The notes under the pieces are model-generated. The model ran no database searches. It saw nothing but the letters and a program-made list of their open reading frames with translations, and had not been told where the DNA came from. A DNA stretch of 64,000 nucleotides from contig JAJYSL010000004.1 in NCBI GenBank assembly GCA_021793595.1, positions 1 to 64,000 on the forward strand. Reading direction: 5' to 3'. Below are positions 42,949 to 51,702 of the stretch, in pieces. How positions within the stretch are numbered: the first letter of the stretch is position 1; each line of letters begins with the position of its first letter. The position numbers and the translations under genes are program-made. Source of the stretch: Acidobacteriota bacterium (GTDB lineage: Bacteria; Acidobacteriota; Terriglobia; Terriglobales; Acidobacteriaceae).

Positions 42949-44493
42949 ATGACCGCAGAAGGTCGAGCAAAACCCAGCGCCGATGGCGCGTCGATGTCCG
43001 CCGAAGCCGGTGGTCCACCGATCGCGACTGGCACAGTTTTTAGTGATGGCGATGCCTCCCAAAGAATATCGCTGACAATGCTGCCTCTCTGCGTCGATCT
43101 GGATGGGACCCTGGTCAAGTCGGACACCCTCGCGGATTCTCTCTGCGTGCTGGCTCGAAACCATCCATGGGAATTGTTGCGCCTGCCCAGATGGCTGGTG
43201 GCTGGGAAGGCCCGATTCAAGCGGGAAGTATCGACCCGCGCACCGCTCGATGCCGCGCATCTTCCTTATAACGAGGCTTTGATCGTCTACCTGCGAGAGC
43301 AGTCCGCTCTCGGGCGTCCGCTCTATCTTTCCACCGGCGCGGATCAGCATTTGGCAAACGAAGTGGCGCGGCACCTTGCCCTGTTTGACGGCGTGTTCTC
43401 AAGCGACGGCGTCACCAATCTGACGGGTGGAGCGAAGTTGCGTCTGCTGGAATCGCGCTTCGGTCACGGCGGTTTCGCGTACGTCGGCAACAGTCGGAAA
43501 GATCTGCCGTTACTCGGTGCATCGAAAGGCGCGATGCTCGCCAACCCCACCGTGGGATTGCAGAGTCTGCTGCAGCGCAAGAAAATTCCCGTGCAGCGGG
43601 TCTTTCAAGATCGCGCCTCCGGAATCCGATCTATCTGGCGCGCTTTGCGGGTGCATCAGTGGGCCAAGAATGTATTGATCTTTTTGCCGCTGATCCTGGC
43701 CCATGCGTTGAACATGAGCGTGCTGCTGCAATCGGCGCTGGCATTTCTCAGCTTCAGTCTGGTTGCTTCCAGTACCTACATCGTGAATGACGTTCTCGAT
43801 CTTACAGCCGATCGGATCCATCCCCGCAAGCGCCGGCGGCCGTTCGCGGCCGGAGATCTTTCTGTGATTGCAGGCATCTGCGTGGCGGTTCTTCTGTTCG
43901 CCGCCGGGGTGGCAATCTCGCTGCCGATGGCATACCGATTCACATTGTGGTTGCTTGTCTACTGTGTCGTCACCCTCGCCTACTCCCTCTATTTCAAACG
44001 CGTTGTGATTGTCGATGTCATCATCCTTTCCGCGCTGTACACGCTGCGCATCCTGGCCGGCGCGGCTGCGGCAAGGGTTCCCATCTCCGATTGGCTGGCG
44101 GGATTTTCCATCTTTTTCTTTTTCAGCCTGGCCTTGGTCAAACGCTTTAGCGAGTTGGAAAATCTTCGCGCCCGGGGCGTCGCTCCCAGCAATGGCCGCG
44201 GCTACCTGGTGCACGACATGGAGCAGTTGCGGGCCTTTGGCACGGGCAGCGCCTTTGCCTCCATCGTTGTCTTCACCCTCTACATCAACAATCCGGATGT
44301 GCGCAATCTCTACCATCATCCGCAGCGTTTATGGCTGCTGACGCCGCTGCTGATCTGGTGGATGAGCCGCGTCTGGCTGCGCGCATCGCGAGGACAAATG
44401 CATGAAGATCCCGTGATTTTCGCGTTGACAGACCGAGCCAGTTTGCTGGCAGGTGTGGCGATTTTCTTGATTGCCCTCTCCGCTTCGATATAA
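42949..44493 (+). CDS. HAD phosphatase fused to UbiA-type polyprenyl-phosphate phosphoribosyltransferase
   Basis: A 514-residue fusion. Residues about 45-215 are a HAD phosphatase with VDLDGTLVKSDTL (nucleophile Asp), YLSTGADQHLA and YVGNSRKDLPLL. Residues about 225-510 are a UbiA membrane prenyltransferase with HQWAKNVLIFLPL, the key NDVLDLTADRIHPRKRRRPFA and at least seven helices. This matches mycobacterial Rv3806c, which makes decaprenyl-phospho-phosphoribose. The fused HAD domain could remove the 5' phosphate, the next step. ATG at 42949 follows a GGAG site 9 nt upstream; MTMLP at about residue 46 starts the HAD fold. It heads a three-gene operon with dprE1- and dprE2-like genes. Confidence 0.87.
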   Translation: MTAEGRAKPSADGASMSAEAGGPPIATGTVFSDGDASQRISLTMLPLCVDLDGTLVKSDTLADSLCVLARNHPWELLRLPRWLVAGKARFKREVSTRAPLDAAHLPYNEALIVYLREQSALGRPLYLSTGADQHLANEVARHLALFDGVFSSDGVTNLTGGAKLRLLESRFGHGGFAYVGNSRKDLPLLGASKGAMLANPTVGLQSLLQRKKIPVQRVFQDRASGIRSIWRALRVHQWAKNVLIFLPLILAHALNMSVLLQSALAFLSFSLVASSTYIVNDVLDLTADRIHPRKRRRPFAAGDLSVIAGICVAVLLFAAGVAISLPMAYRFTLWLLVYCVVTLAYSLYFKRVVIVDVIILSALYTLRILAGAAAARVPISDWLAGFSIFFFFSLALVKRFSELENLRARGVAPSNGRGYLVHDMEQLRAFGTGSAFASIVVFTLYINNPDVRNLYHHPQRLWLLTPLLIWWMSRVWLRASRGQMHEDPVIFALTDRASLLAGVAIFLIALSASI

Positions 44494-44502
44494 CTGGAGA
44501 CA

Positions 44503-45825
44503 ATGACAATGCCATCGAAAGCGCCGGTGTTTGAATCCTGGGGTCGCTATCCCAAGTTGGATGTTCGCGTCGAACCGCTGTTCTGGACCGATGATTATCC
44601 TCGGGGAACGCGTCTTCCTCCCTCCGTCCTGGCCGTGGGGATGGGCCGCAGCTACGGCGACGTCGGCCTGCTGGAAGGCGGCACCATGCTTTCTACACGC
44701 GGGCTTGATCGCTTTCTTCACTTTGAGGCGGCCACCGGCCTGTTGCGCTGTGAAAGCGGCGTGACCCTCGATCAGATTCTGCAATTCTCAGTTCCGCGCG
44801 GCTGGTTCCTGCCCGTCACTCCCGGCACGAAATATGTCAGCGTCGGCGGCGCGATTGCCAATGACGTGCACGGTAAGAATCATCATGTCGCAGCCTCTTT
44901 CGGCAATCATGTGCCGCGGTTTGAGCTGGTTCGCTCCGACGGTTCCAAGTCGATTTGCTCCGTGGATGAAAACCCTGAGATGTATCACGCCACCATCGGC
45001 GGCATGGGTCTGACCGGTTTGATTACCTGGGCGGAAGTACAGTTGCGGCCCATCGCGTCACGCAAGATTCGCTACACGGCCATCAAGTTCAGCGGCATCG
45101 ACGAATTTCTTTCCATCTCCAGCAGCAGCCGGTCGGAGTGTACGATGGCGTGGATCGACTGCATCTCCCAGGGTCGCGCCTTTGCTCGCGGCATTTACAT
45201 GCAGGGAGATTATTCCGAAGTGATGGAGCCGAAGAAAGCCTCGTCCAAGCCGCGGCTTGCGGTACCGTTCGATTTTCCGTCGTGGGCGTTGAATCGCACC
45301 TCCATGCGACTGTTCAACGAGCTGTACTATCGCAAGCAACTGCGGCGGCAAGTGACCGGGCTCGTCGACTACGAACCATTTTTCTACCCGCTCGATAGCG
45401 TACTTCACTGGAATCGCATCTACGGCAAGCGCGGTTTCCTGCAGTTTCAGTGTGTCATTCCCTGGCGCTATGGAAGGGATGGAATTATCGCAATTCTCGA
45501 AACCATAGCCGAGTCCGGCATGGCATCGTTCCTGGCCGTGTTGAAGGTGATGGGAGAGATGCCCTCTGTGGGATTGATGTCATTCCCGCAGCCAGGCATC
45601 ACCCTGGCGCTCGATATTGCGTTGAAGCCCGAAGTGACCTTCCCGTTATTCGAGCGGCTCGGGGAGATGACGCGAGAACTGGGGGGCCGTCTCTATCCAG
45701 CGAAGGATGCATGTATGACCGGACATCAATTTCGCTCGTTCTATCCGCAATGGCAGCAATTCGAGCAATACCGGGACCCGGCATTTACCTCGGCGTTCTG
45801 GGAGCGGGTGACAGCCGATGCGTAG
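44503..45825 (+). CDS. dprE1: DprE1-like decaprenyl-phosphoryl-ribose 2'-oxidase (FAD-linked)
   Basis: A 440-residue VAO-family flavoenzyme. VGMGRSYGDVG and VSVGGAIANDVHGKNHH match the FAD-binding region of DprE1 closely, and the C-terminal GGRLYPAKDACMTG is also conserved. It would oxidise the ribose 2'-OH of polyprenyl-phosphoryl ribose. At the position of the mycobacterial Cys387 that benzothiazinones bind, the aligned segment reads GITLALDI, with Ala 369 in place of Cys. The gene is 9 nt after the HAD-UbiA stop (GGAGA before the ATG) and overlaps the next gene by 8 nt. Confidence 0.85.
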   Translation: MTMPSKAPVFESWGRYPKLDVRVEPLFWTDDYPRGTRLPPSVLAVGMGRSYGDVGLLEGGTMLSTRGLDRFLHFEAATGLLRCESGVTLDQILQFSVPRGWFLPVTPGTKYVSVGGAIANDVHGKNHHVAASFGNHVPRFELVRSDGSKSICSVDENPEMYHATIGGMGLTGLITWAEVQLRPIASRKIRYTAIKFSGIDEFLSISSSSRSECTMAWIDCISQGRAFARGIYMQGDYSEVMEPKKASSKPRLAVPFDFPSWALNRTSMRLFNELYYRKQLRRQVTGLVDYEPFFYPLDSVLHWNRIYGKRGFLQFQCVIPWRYGRDGIIAILETIAESGMASFLAVLKVMGEMPSVGLMSFPQPGITLALDIALKPEVTFPLFERLGEMTRELGGRLYPAKDACMTGHQFRSFYPQWQQFEQYRDPAFTSAFWERVTADA

Positions 45826-46636
45826 ACGCCGCAGCCAAATGGAAAGCCTGGAAGAAACGCCAGGTCAGCGACAGAACAGGCCCAGGAAGCAGCCGCTGCC
45901 GAAGACCATCCTTGTGCTGGGCGCGACGTCGGCAATTGCGCAGGCCTGGATGCGCCTGTTGGCGCCGCAGGGAGTCAGTTTTTTTCTTGTTGCGCGCAAC
46001 CCCATCCATCTGGACTCCGTGGCGAAAGACCTGGCCACGCGTGGAGCCACCGCGGTCTACATGGAGACAGCAGATTTGGACGACACCGCAGGCCATGTTG
46101 GCCTGCTGGAACGCGCGGCCGCCGCACTCGGGAATCTGGATTGCGCGTTCATTGCTCATGGCGTGCTCGGCGATCAGGCCGCGGGTGAGCGGGATTTTGT
46201 CGTCGCCTCGGCCAGCCTGCAAACCAATTTTCTGTCCACCGTGTCGTTGGTGACGTGGCTGGCTAACTATTTTGCCGCGCAGTTTCATGGCCGGCTGGTG
46301 GTCATCTCGTCAGTCGCGGGAGATCGCGGCCGTAAGAGCAATTACATCTATGGCGCAGCCAAGGCCGGCCTGAATGCGTTTTTGGATGGTGTTCGCAACC
46401 GGCTGGATCGTGAAGGCGTTCAGGTGTTGACGGTTCGTCCCGGATTTGTCGCGACGCCGATGACCGCGCACCTGCCTCAGGGGCCGCTGTTTGCTACGCC
46501 GGACGCTGTTGCGCAGGACATCTTGCACGCGATTGAGCATCGCCGGGACGTCCTGTACACGCCATGGTTCTGGCGGTGGATTATGGCGCTCATTCGCGTC
46601 ATTCCCGAATGGAAATTCAAAAAAATGGATTTGTAG
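45818..46636 (+). CDS. dprE2: DprE2-like short-chain dehydrogenase (keto-reductase of the pentose-donor pathway)
   Basis: A 272-residue SDR with the nucleotide motif ILVLGATSAIAQ (GxxxxIA) and the catalytic VVISSVAG...YIYGAAK (Ser, then YxxxK). It continues with RPGFVATPMT. By position directly after DprE1 and by family, it should reduce the 2'-keto intermediate to the arabinose epimer, as DprE2 does. The N-terminal ~30 residues are basic and not conserved; the start overlaps the dprE1-like stop by 8 nt. Confidence 0.82.
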   Translation: MRRRRSQMESLEETPGQRQNRPRKQPLPKTILVLGATSAIAQAWMRLLAPQGVSFFLVARNPIHLDSVAKDLATRGATAVYMETADLDDTAGHVGLLERAAAALGNLDCAFIAHGVLGDQAAGERDFVVASASLQTNFLSTVSLVTWLANYFAAQFHGRLVVISSVAGDRGRKSNYIYGAAKAGLNAFLDGVRNRLDREGVQVLTVRPGFVATPMTAHLPQGPLFATPDAVAQDILHAIEHRRDVLYTPWFWRWIMALIRVIPEWKFKKMDL

Positions 46637-46685
46637 CTCCCTCCCTATCCCGTTCCGCTGCAACGAATCACTGCCGGGAACCAAT

Positions 46686-46713
46686 TTGGCCGCGCAGCCG
46701 TATCATCTAGATA
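46686..46713 (+). promoter_or_regulatory. Possible sigma70 promoter for the MacB-type permease pair
   Basis: TTGGCC (46686-46691) and TAGATA (46708-46713) are 16 nt apart, upstream of the permease start at 46741. The -35 is imperfect. Confidence 0.35.
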
Positions 46714-46740
46714 GCGAACGGCCAGGAAGCGAGATCACGC

Positions 46741-47967
46741 ATGGGATTCCGGGAGTCACTGAAAATCGCGCTGCAGTCGTTATGGGCGAATAAAATGCGC
46801 TCCATTCTGACGCTGATTGGCGTGGTCATCGGGGTCGCTTCCGTCATCATGATTGTCACCATGATCAATGGTGTGAACACGTATGTCGCGACCAAGGTCT
46901 ACGGCTACGGAGCCGACGTGTTCACGGCCAGTCAGATGCCGCAAGTGATCATGAGCAGCGAGCAGTACCTGAAATACCAGAAGCGGAAAATCTTGCGCAT
47001 GGACGACTACGAAGCCGTCAAAAATGAATGCACGGACTGCACCGCGGTGGGCGCGGAAATTTCAAAAACTGGCAATGTCGTCTCGCAGCATCAGTCGGCT
47101 ACAAACGTCAGTATTCGCGGATGGACCACGGACATGCTGACGATGTACAACTTCAACATCGCGGAGGGCCGATCCTTTACTCCGACGGAAATAGAACATG
47201 ACGCCAAGGTAGCCGTGGTCGGCTATGACATCGTCGACAATGTGCTGGGCATTGGCGATCCCATCGGAAAAGAAATACGAGTGGACGGAGTCGTGTATCG
47301 GGTCATCGGTGTCGTCGAGCGCCAGGGAAGTACGCTGGGCCAAAGCCAGGACAACTTTGTCGGCATTCCGATTTCGAGCTACCAGGCTGTATACGGTACC
47401 AACGACTCTGTCACCATTTATGGCAAGGCGGGCGGCGTTGACGAAAAATTGGAACGGGCCTCCGACCAAGTGCGGGCGATTCTGCGCGCCAAGCGGCATG
47501 ATGCTCCGGGCCAGGATGACAGCTTCAGCATTGATACCAACGCCAGCTTTGTCGGCCTGTTCAAGAGCTTCACCCAGAGCTTCTTCGGCGTCGCCATTGG
47601 AATCGCGACCATTTCCCTGGTCATCGGCGGCATTGTCATCATGAACATCATGCTGGTTTCTGTCACGGAGCGGACGCGGGAAATTGGCGTGCGCAAAGCG
47701 CTGGGGGCGCGCCGCAGCGATCTGATGATGCAGTTCCTGATCGAGTCCGCCGCCATGGCGCTGGTGGGAGGATTCATTGGCGTCATTGGGGGAATCACTA
47801 TCGCTAAATTGGTTACGGTCATGATCGGGTTCCCCACCACCATTGCCCTGTGGTCGGTGCTGGTCAGCTTGCTGCTGGCCACCTCCGTTGGAATCTTTTT
47901 CGGTGTCTATCCTGCGCGCAAGGCCGCCATGCTCGATCCCATCGTTGCCCTGAGGTCGGAGCTGTGA
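46741..47967 (+). CDS. MacB/FtsX-type ABC transporter permease 1
   Basis: A 408-residue permease with an N-terminal helix (ILTLIGVVIGVASVIMIVTMI), a large periplasmic MacB_PCD-type domain and three C-terminal helices starting near GVAIGIATISLVIGGIVIMNIMLVSVTERTREIGVRKALGA, the family hallmark. MacB-type permeases transmit ATPase action to the periplasm (efflux, lipoprotein or cell-wall tasks). Unlike MacB itself it lacks an ATPase domain, and no ATPase gene lies in the neighbourhood. The stop overlaps the next permease start (GTGA). Confidence 0.9.
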   Translation: MGFRESLKIALQSLWANKMRSILTLIGVVIGVASVIMIVTMINGVNTYVATKVYGYGADVFTASQMPQVIMSSEQYLKYQKRKILRMDDYEAVKNECTDCTAVGAEISKTGNVVSQHQSATNVSIRGWTTDMLTMYNFNIAEGRSFTPTEIEHDAKVAVVGYDIVDNVLGIGDPIGKEIRVDGVVYRVIGVVERQGSTLGQSQDNFVGIPISSYQAVYGTNDSVTIYGKAGGVDEKLERASDQVRAILRAKRHDAPGQDDSFSIDTNASFVGLFKSFTQSFFGVAIGIATISLVIGGIVIMNIMLVSVTERTREIGVRKALGARRSDLMMQFLIESAAMALVGGFIGVIGGITIAKLVTVMIGFPTTIALWSVLVSLLLATSVGIFFGVYPARKAAMLDPIVALRSEL

Positions 47968-49232
47968 GGAGATTTTTGCGTTCCAGCCGGTCCCTTGAGT
48001 CCATGCGAATGGCGATGGAAACACTGCGCACCAATAAAATGCGCTCCGGCCTCACCATTCTTGGGATTGTGATTGGCGTAACCACGGTGATCGCGCTTTC
48101 GTCCTTTATCAACGGGTTGAATCAGAACGTCGAAAATCTCGTCTCCTCCTTCGGGACGAATGTTTATTGGGTGTTTCGTTTCCCGGTGATCAACGTGCGC
48201 CCGACCGCGGAAATGCTGGCTCGCAAGCAGCTGACCATGGATGACGTGGAGGCGCTGGCCAAGCAGCCCCACATTGTCGCTGTATCACCGCAACTGCGCT
48301 ATCAGAACTTCGACCTTGGTTTCGGCAATGTCGCCGTAAAATACAAGGGGCGCAGCGTGCAGCACACCATCCTCGAAGGAGATACCGTCGCCGAGCCGGA
48401 AGTGGATACCGTGAATATTCCGGTGGGGCGATTTTTCTCGCTGTACGAGCAAGAAAAACATTCTGACGTGGTGGTTCTGGGTCACGATACCGCGGATGAA
48501 CTATTCCGCGGCGAAGATCCCTTGGGCAAGGAAGTGGAAATTGGAGGCGACCTGTTTCGCGTGATCGGGGTGATGGAAAAGCGCAAGACCGCGTTTGGCG
48601 GCGGCAAGAATCCGGAAGATAATGCTGCTTATTTCCCCGTTGGAACATTCCACAAGATCCACCCGGAAATCCTCGATTACTGGATTTCTGTAAAGTACGA
48701 TGATCCAGCCAACAAGCAGCTGGTGTACGACGAGATTGAGCAGACGCTTCGGATCCAGCGCAAAGTTCGCTTCAATCAACCGGACAATTTTGCCATTTTC
48801 GCACCGGATGCCATCACCCGAATCTGGAATCAGCTGACCGGCGGCATCTTCATCTTTATGATCGGGGTTGCCAGCGTTGGACTGATGGTAGGGGGCGTCG
48901 GCGTGATGAACATCATGCTGGTTTCTGTTACCGAACGCACCCGCGAAATTGGCGTTCGCAAGGCGATTGGAGCCACCAAGCGCACCATTCTGCTGCAGTT
49001 CACGATTGAGGCGATCACACTGTGCGCTGTAGGCGGTTTCATCGGTGTGATCGTCGGAGCTGCGCTGACTCTGGCGGTGCGGCTAATCTTTCCTACCATT
49101 CCGGCCTTTGTTTCCACCTTCTGGGCCATCACCGGCTTTAGCGTTTCATGCGCCATTGGCCTGATTTTCGGCATTTACCCGGCATGGAAAGCAGCCAACC
49201 TCGATCCCATCGACGCGCTGCGCTACGAGTGA
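47964..49232 (+). CDS. MacB/FtsX-type ABC transporter permease 2
   Basis: A 422-residue paralogue of the preceding permease. It has SGLTILGIVIGVTTVIALSSF as the first helix, a periplasmic domain (about 60-290) and the three-helix end with NIMLVSVTERTREIGVRKAIGATKRTILLQF. It starts at a GTG overlapping the stop of permease 1 by 4 nt, so the two are probably made in equal amounts as a heterodimer. The matching ATPase must be encoded elsewhere. Confidence 0.9.
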   Translation: MRRFLRSSRSLESMRMAMETLRTNKMRSGLTILGIVIGVTTVIALSSFINGLNQNVENLVSSFGTNVYWVFRFPVINVRPTAEMLARKQLTMDDVEALAKQPHIVAVSPQLRYQNFDLGFGNVAVKYKGRSVQHTILEGDTVAEPEVDTVNIPVGRFFSLYEQEKHSDVVVLGHDTADELFRGEDPLGKEVEIGGDLFRVIGVMEKRKTAFGGGKNPEDNAAYFPVGTFHKIHPEILDYWISVKYDDPANKQLVYDEIEQTLRIQRKVRFNQPDNFAIFAPDAITRIWNQLTGGIFIFMIGVASVGLMVGGVGVMNIMLVSVTERTREIGVRKAIGATKRTILLQFTIEAITLCAVGGFIGVIVGAALTLAVRLIFPTIPAFVSTFWAITGFSVSCAIGLIFGIYPAWKAANLDPIDALRYE

Positions 49233-49289
49233 CGGTCGCGCCATCGATAACGCGGGCTGGAATCTGAGCGACAATACTCGCAGCCACTC

Positions 49290-50480
49290 ATGATTGCATC
49301 GCATACATGGTTCACAGTCGCGCAATGGATTGCCATCGTCTTTACCGCGCTGACACTGACGGCGTTGGTATACTCCATCTTCGTGTTTCGCGCCGCACGC
49401 GCCTACACGCGAAGCCTGCGTCTGCCGTTGCCGGCCTTCTATCCCGCGGTTAGTATTCTCAAGCCGGTGAAAGGCGTCGATCCGGAGATGTACGCCGCTT
49501 TTGCCAGCCACTGCCGTCAGGATTATCCGGGCGAATATGAAATTCTCTTCGGCGCCGGCAGCATGGAAGATCCGGCCGTCGCGCTGATCGAACAATTGCA
49601 GCGGGAATTTCCGCAACAGAAGATTCGTCTGCTGATTTGCCCGGAAGTTCTCGGTGCCAATGGAAAAGTCAGTAACTTGGTCCACATGGTGCCGCAGGCG
49701 CGCTACGATCACCTGCTGATCAACGACAGCGACATTCGCGTGACTCCGCATTATCTGCGACATGTGATGCCGGCGTTTGCGCTGCCCAGCAATACCGGCA
49801 AAAAAGTTGGAATGGTGACGGCGCTGTACCGCGGTCATTCTCACGGTACGATGGGTTCGCAGTTGGAGGCCCTCGGCATCAGCACGGACTTTATGCCCGG
49901 CGCGCTGACTGCACGATGGATGGAAAAAGGCTTGCGGTTCGGTCTCGGTTCCACGCTTGCAGTCACCCGCGAAGCCCTCGACGCCATGGGCGGCTTGCGC
50001 CCACTTGTGGATCACCTGGCCGACGACTACGAACTGGGCGCGCGAATATATCACGCGGGCTATCGCGTAGAGCTGGCGCGTGAGGTGGTCGAAACTTCGA
50101 TCCCGGCTTATTCCTTTTCTCAGTTTCTGGCGCATCAACTGCGTTGGGCGCGTGGGGTGCGCGACGCCAGGCCGTTCGGCTATTTCGGCTTGCTGATGAC
50201 GTTCGGCTTGCCCTGGGCGCTCGCAAATGTAATTGCGTCCGCTGCTTCGCTCGACAGTATTGCCTTGTTGAGTGTGATGCTGTGCGTCCGCTTCGCCATG
50301 GCGCTTAGCATCGGCGTGGGTGTGCTGGGAGATCGGGCGACGCTGCGCGACCTGTGGCTGCTGCCTTTACGCGACGTGGTAGCTCTTGGCGTGTGGTTCT
50401 GGAGCTTCGCCGACGATGCCGTCGTTTGGCGCGGCGAGCGCTTTCATGTGCGTGGCGGAAAGTTGATCCGCGAACAATAA
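49290..50480 (+). CDS. GT21/HpnI-like glycosyltransferase (hopanoid or ceramide type)
   Basis: A 396-residue membrane glycosyltransferase. After an N-terminal helix (IAIVFTALTLTALVYSIF) come VSILKPVKGVDPEMYAAF, LLINDSDIRV (DxD-like), LADDYELGARIYHAGY and the product-binding HQLRWARG (QxxRW). Two or three helices end it. These are the D1-D2-D3-(Q/R)xxRW motifs of ceramide glucosyltransferases and of HpnI, which adds N-acetylglucosamine to bacteriohopanetetrol. An HpnI role is likely but unproven, since other hopanoid genes are not in the window. Confidence 0.78.
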   Translation: MIASHTWFTVAQWIAIVFTALTLTALVYSIFVFRAARAYTRSLRLPLPAFYPAVSILKPVKGVDPEMYAAFASHCRQDYPGEYEILFGAGSMEDPAVALIEQLQREFPQQKIRLLICPEVLGANGKVSNLVHMVPQARYDHLLINDSDIRVTPHYLRHVMPAFALPSNTGKKVGMVTALYRGHSHGTMGSQLEALGISTDFMPGALTARWMEKGLRFGLGSTLAVTREALDAMGGLRPLVDHLADDYELGARIYHAGYRVELAREVVETSIPAYSFSQFLAHQLRWARGVRDARPFGYFGLLMTFGLPWALANVIASAASLDSIALLSVMLCVRFAMALSIGVGVLGDRATLRDLWLLPLRDVVALGVWFWSFADDAVVWRGERFHVRGGKLIREQ

Positions 50481-50559
50481 TGGCAAAAACTGTCTGACTC
50501 CGCGCGGATCATCGGGGATATAGTTAGGTTGAAGGCTTGCATTGGAACAGAAGATCGTG

Positions 50560-51687
50560 ATGAATATGGTTTCCGCTCCGTCATTCAGCAGCACCCCGGC
50601 GCAGCAGCCTGCGCCTCAGGCCGCAGCGTTGATCTATGACGATTGGTACCCCGCGATACGCAGCGATCGACTGCGCCGAGGTCAGATCGCGACCGCCATG
50701 TTGTTGGGTATTCCTCTTCTGCTGGGCAGAACCGTGGACGACAAATTGTTTGCCATGCGCGACAGCTGCCCGCATCGCGGTATTCCGCTGTCCTACGGCT
50801 CATTCAATGCTTCTGGCGTCACCTGCAAATATCACGGCTGGAGGTTCGATCCCGTCACTGGCCAGTGCAGAGAGATTCCATCGCTGACGCCCGACGATAC
50901 CCTCGACTGCACTCGCGTCTACGCGACCGCCTTCCCCTGTGAGGAGCGCGACGGACACGCGTGGGTCTATGTGCCGGGCCCGGGGGCTGGCCGAGTGAGC
51001 CCGGAAGATCTCCATACTTTGCCGCCCATTCCGGAAGTGGCGAAATTTGGAATGCGCTATCGCTGGGCACACCTGGCTGCGGAGCTGCCCTGCAACGTCG
51101 ATCATGGAATTATCGGGTTGATGGATCCGGCGCACGGTCCCTTCGTCCATCAATCCTGGTGGTGGCGCAGTGGTAGCAGTATCCACATCAAACACAAGCA
51201 ATTTGAGCCGATCCCGCAAGGCTTTCGCATGACCGCGCATGCCCCCTCCGCCAATAGCGCGCCCTATAAATTGCTGGGTGTCTACGGCCAGGCGGTGATG
51301 ACGACCATCGATTTTGTACTCCCCAACCGCCGCTATGAGACGATCCGCTGCGGCGATAAATGGTTTTCCAGTCTCACGACAGTCACACCGACGACGGCGA
51401 CGACATGCCGTATTGATGTGTGTGCCGCGTGGAATGTTTTTTTTCGCGTTCCATTTGTCACCTCGATTGCCAAGGCCTTTGGACGCCGATTTGTCGAGCA
51501 GGATCGCCAGACCATGGTCGAGCAGGCGCAGGGACTGCAGTTCAATCCATCCCTGATGTTGATCGATGATGCCGATCGACCGGCGAAATGGTATTTCGCA
51601 CTGAAGCAGGCACGCCTGCAGATGGCGGCAACCGGCAAGTTTGAACATCCGCTGTCGGGACCGGTCATGCTGCACTGGCGCAGCTAG
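50560..51687 (+). CDS. Rieske-type non-heme iron oxygenase
   Basis: A 375-residue oxygenase. The Rieske [2Fe-2S] ligands are CPHRG and CKYHGW. The mononuclear iron site lies in the catalytic domain around CNVDHGIIGLMDPAHGPFVH, which has the spaced Asp/His ligands and resembles pheophorbide a oxygenase and related ring-hydroxylating enzymes. The ATG at 50560 was chosen; an in-frame TTG at 50542 is the alternative. It follows the HpnI-like gene on the same strand, 79 nt apart, so a lipid substrate is possible but not shown. Confidence 0.87.
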   Translation: MNMVSAPSFSSTPAQQPAPQAAALIYDDWYPAIRSDRLRRGQIATAMLLGIPLLLGRTVDDKLFAMRDSCPHRGIPLSYGSFNASGVTCKYHGWRFDPVTGQCREIPSLTPDDTLDCTRVYATAFPCEERDGHAWVYVPGPGAGRVSPEDLHTLPPIPEVAKFGMRYRWAHLAAELPCNVDHGIIGLMDPAHGPFVHQSWWWRSGSSIHIKHKQFEPIPQGFRMTAHAPSANSAPYKLLGVYGQAVMTTIDFVLPNRRYETIRCGDKWFSSLTTVTPTTATTCRIDVCAAWNVFFRVPFVTSIAKAFGRRFVEQDRQTMVEQAQGLQFNPSLMLIDDADRPAKWYFALKQARLQMAATGKFEHPLSGPVMLHWRS

Positions 51688-51702
51688 AACGATTCCGCGC
51701 CT

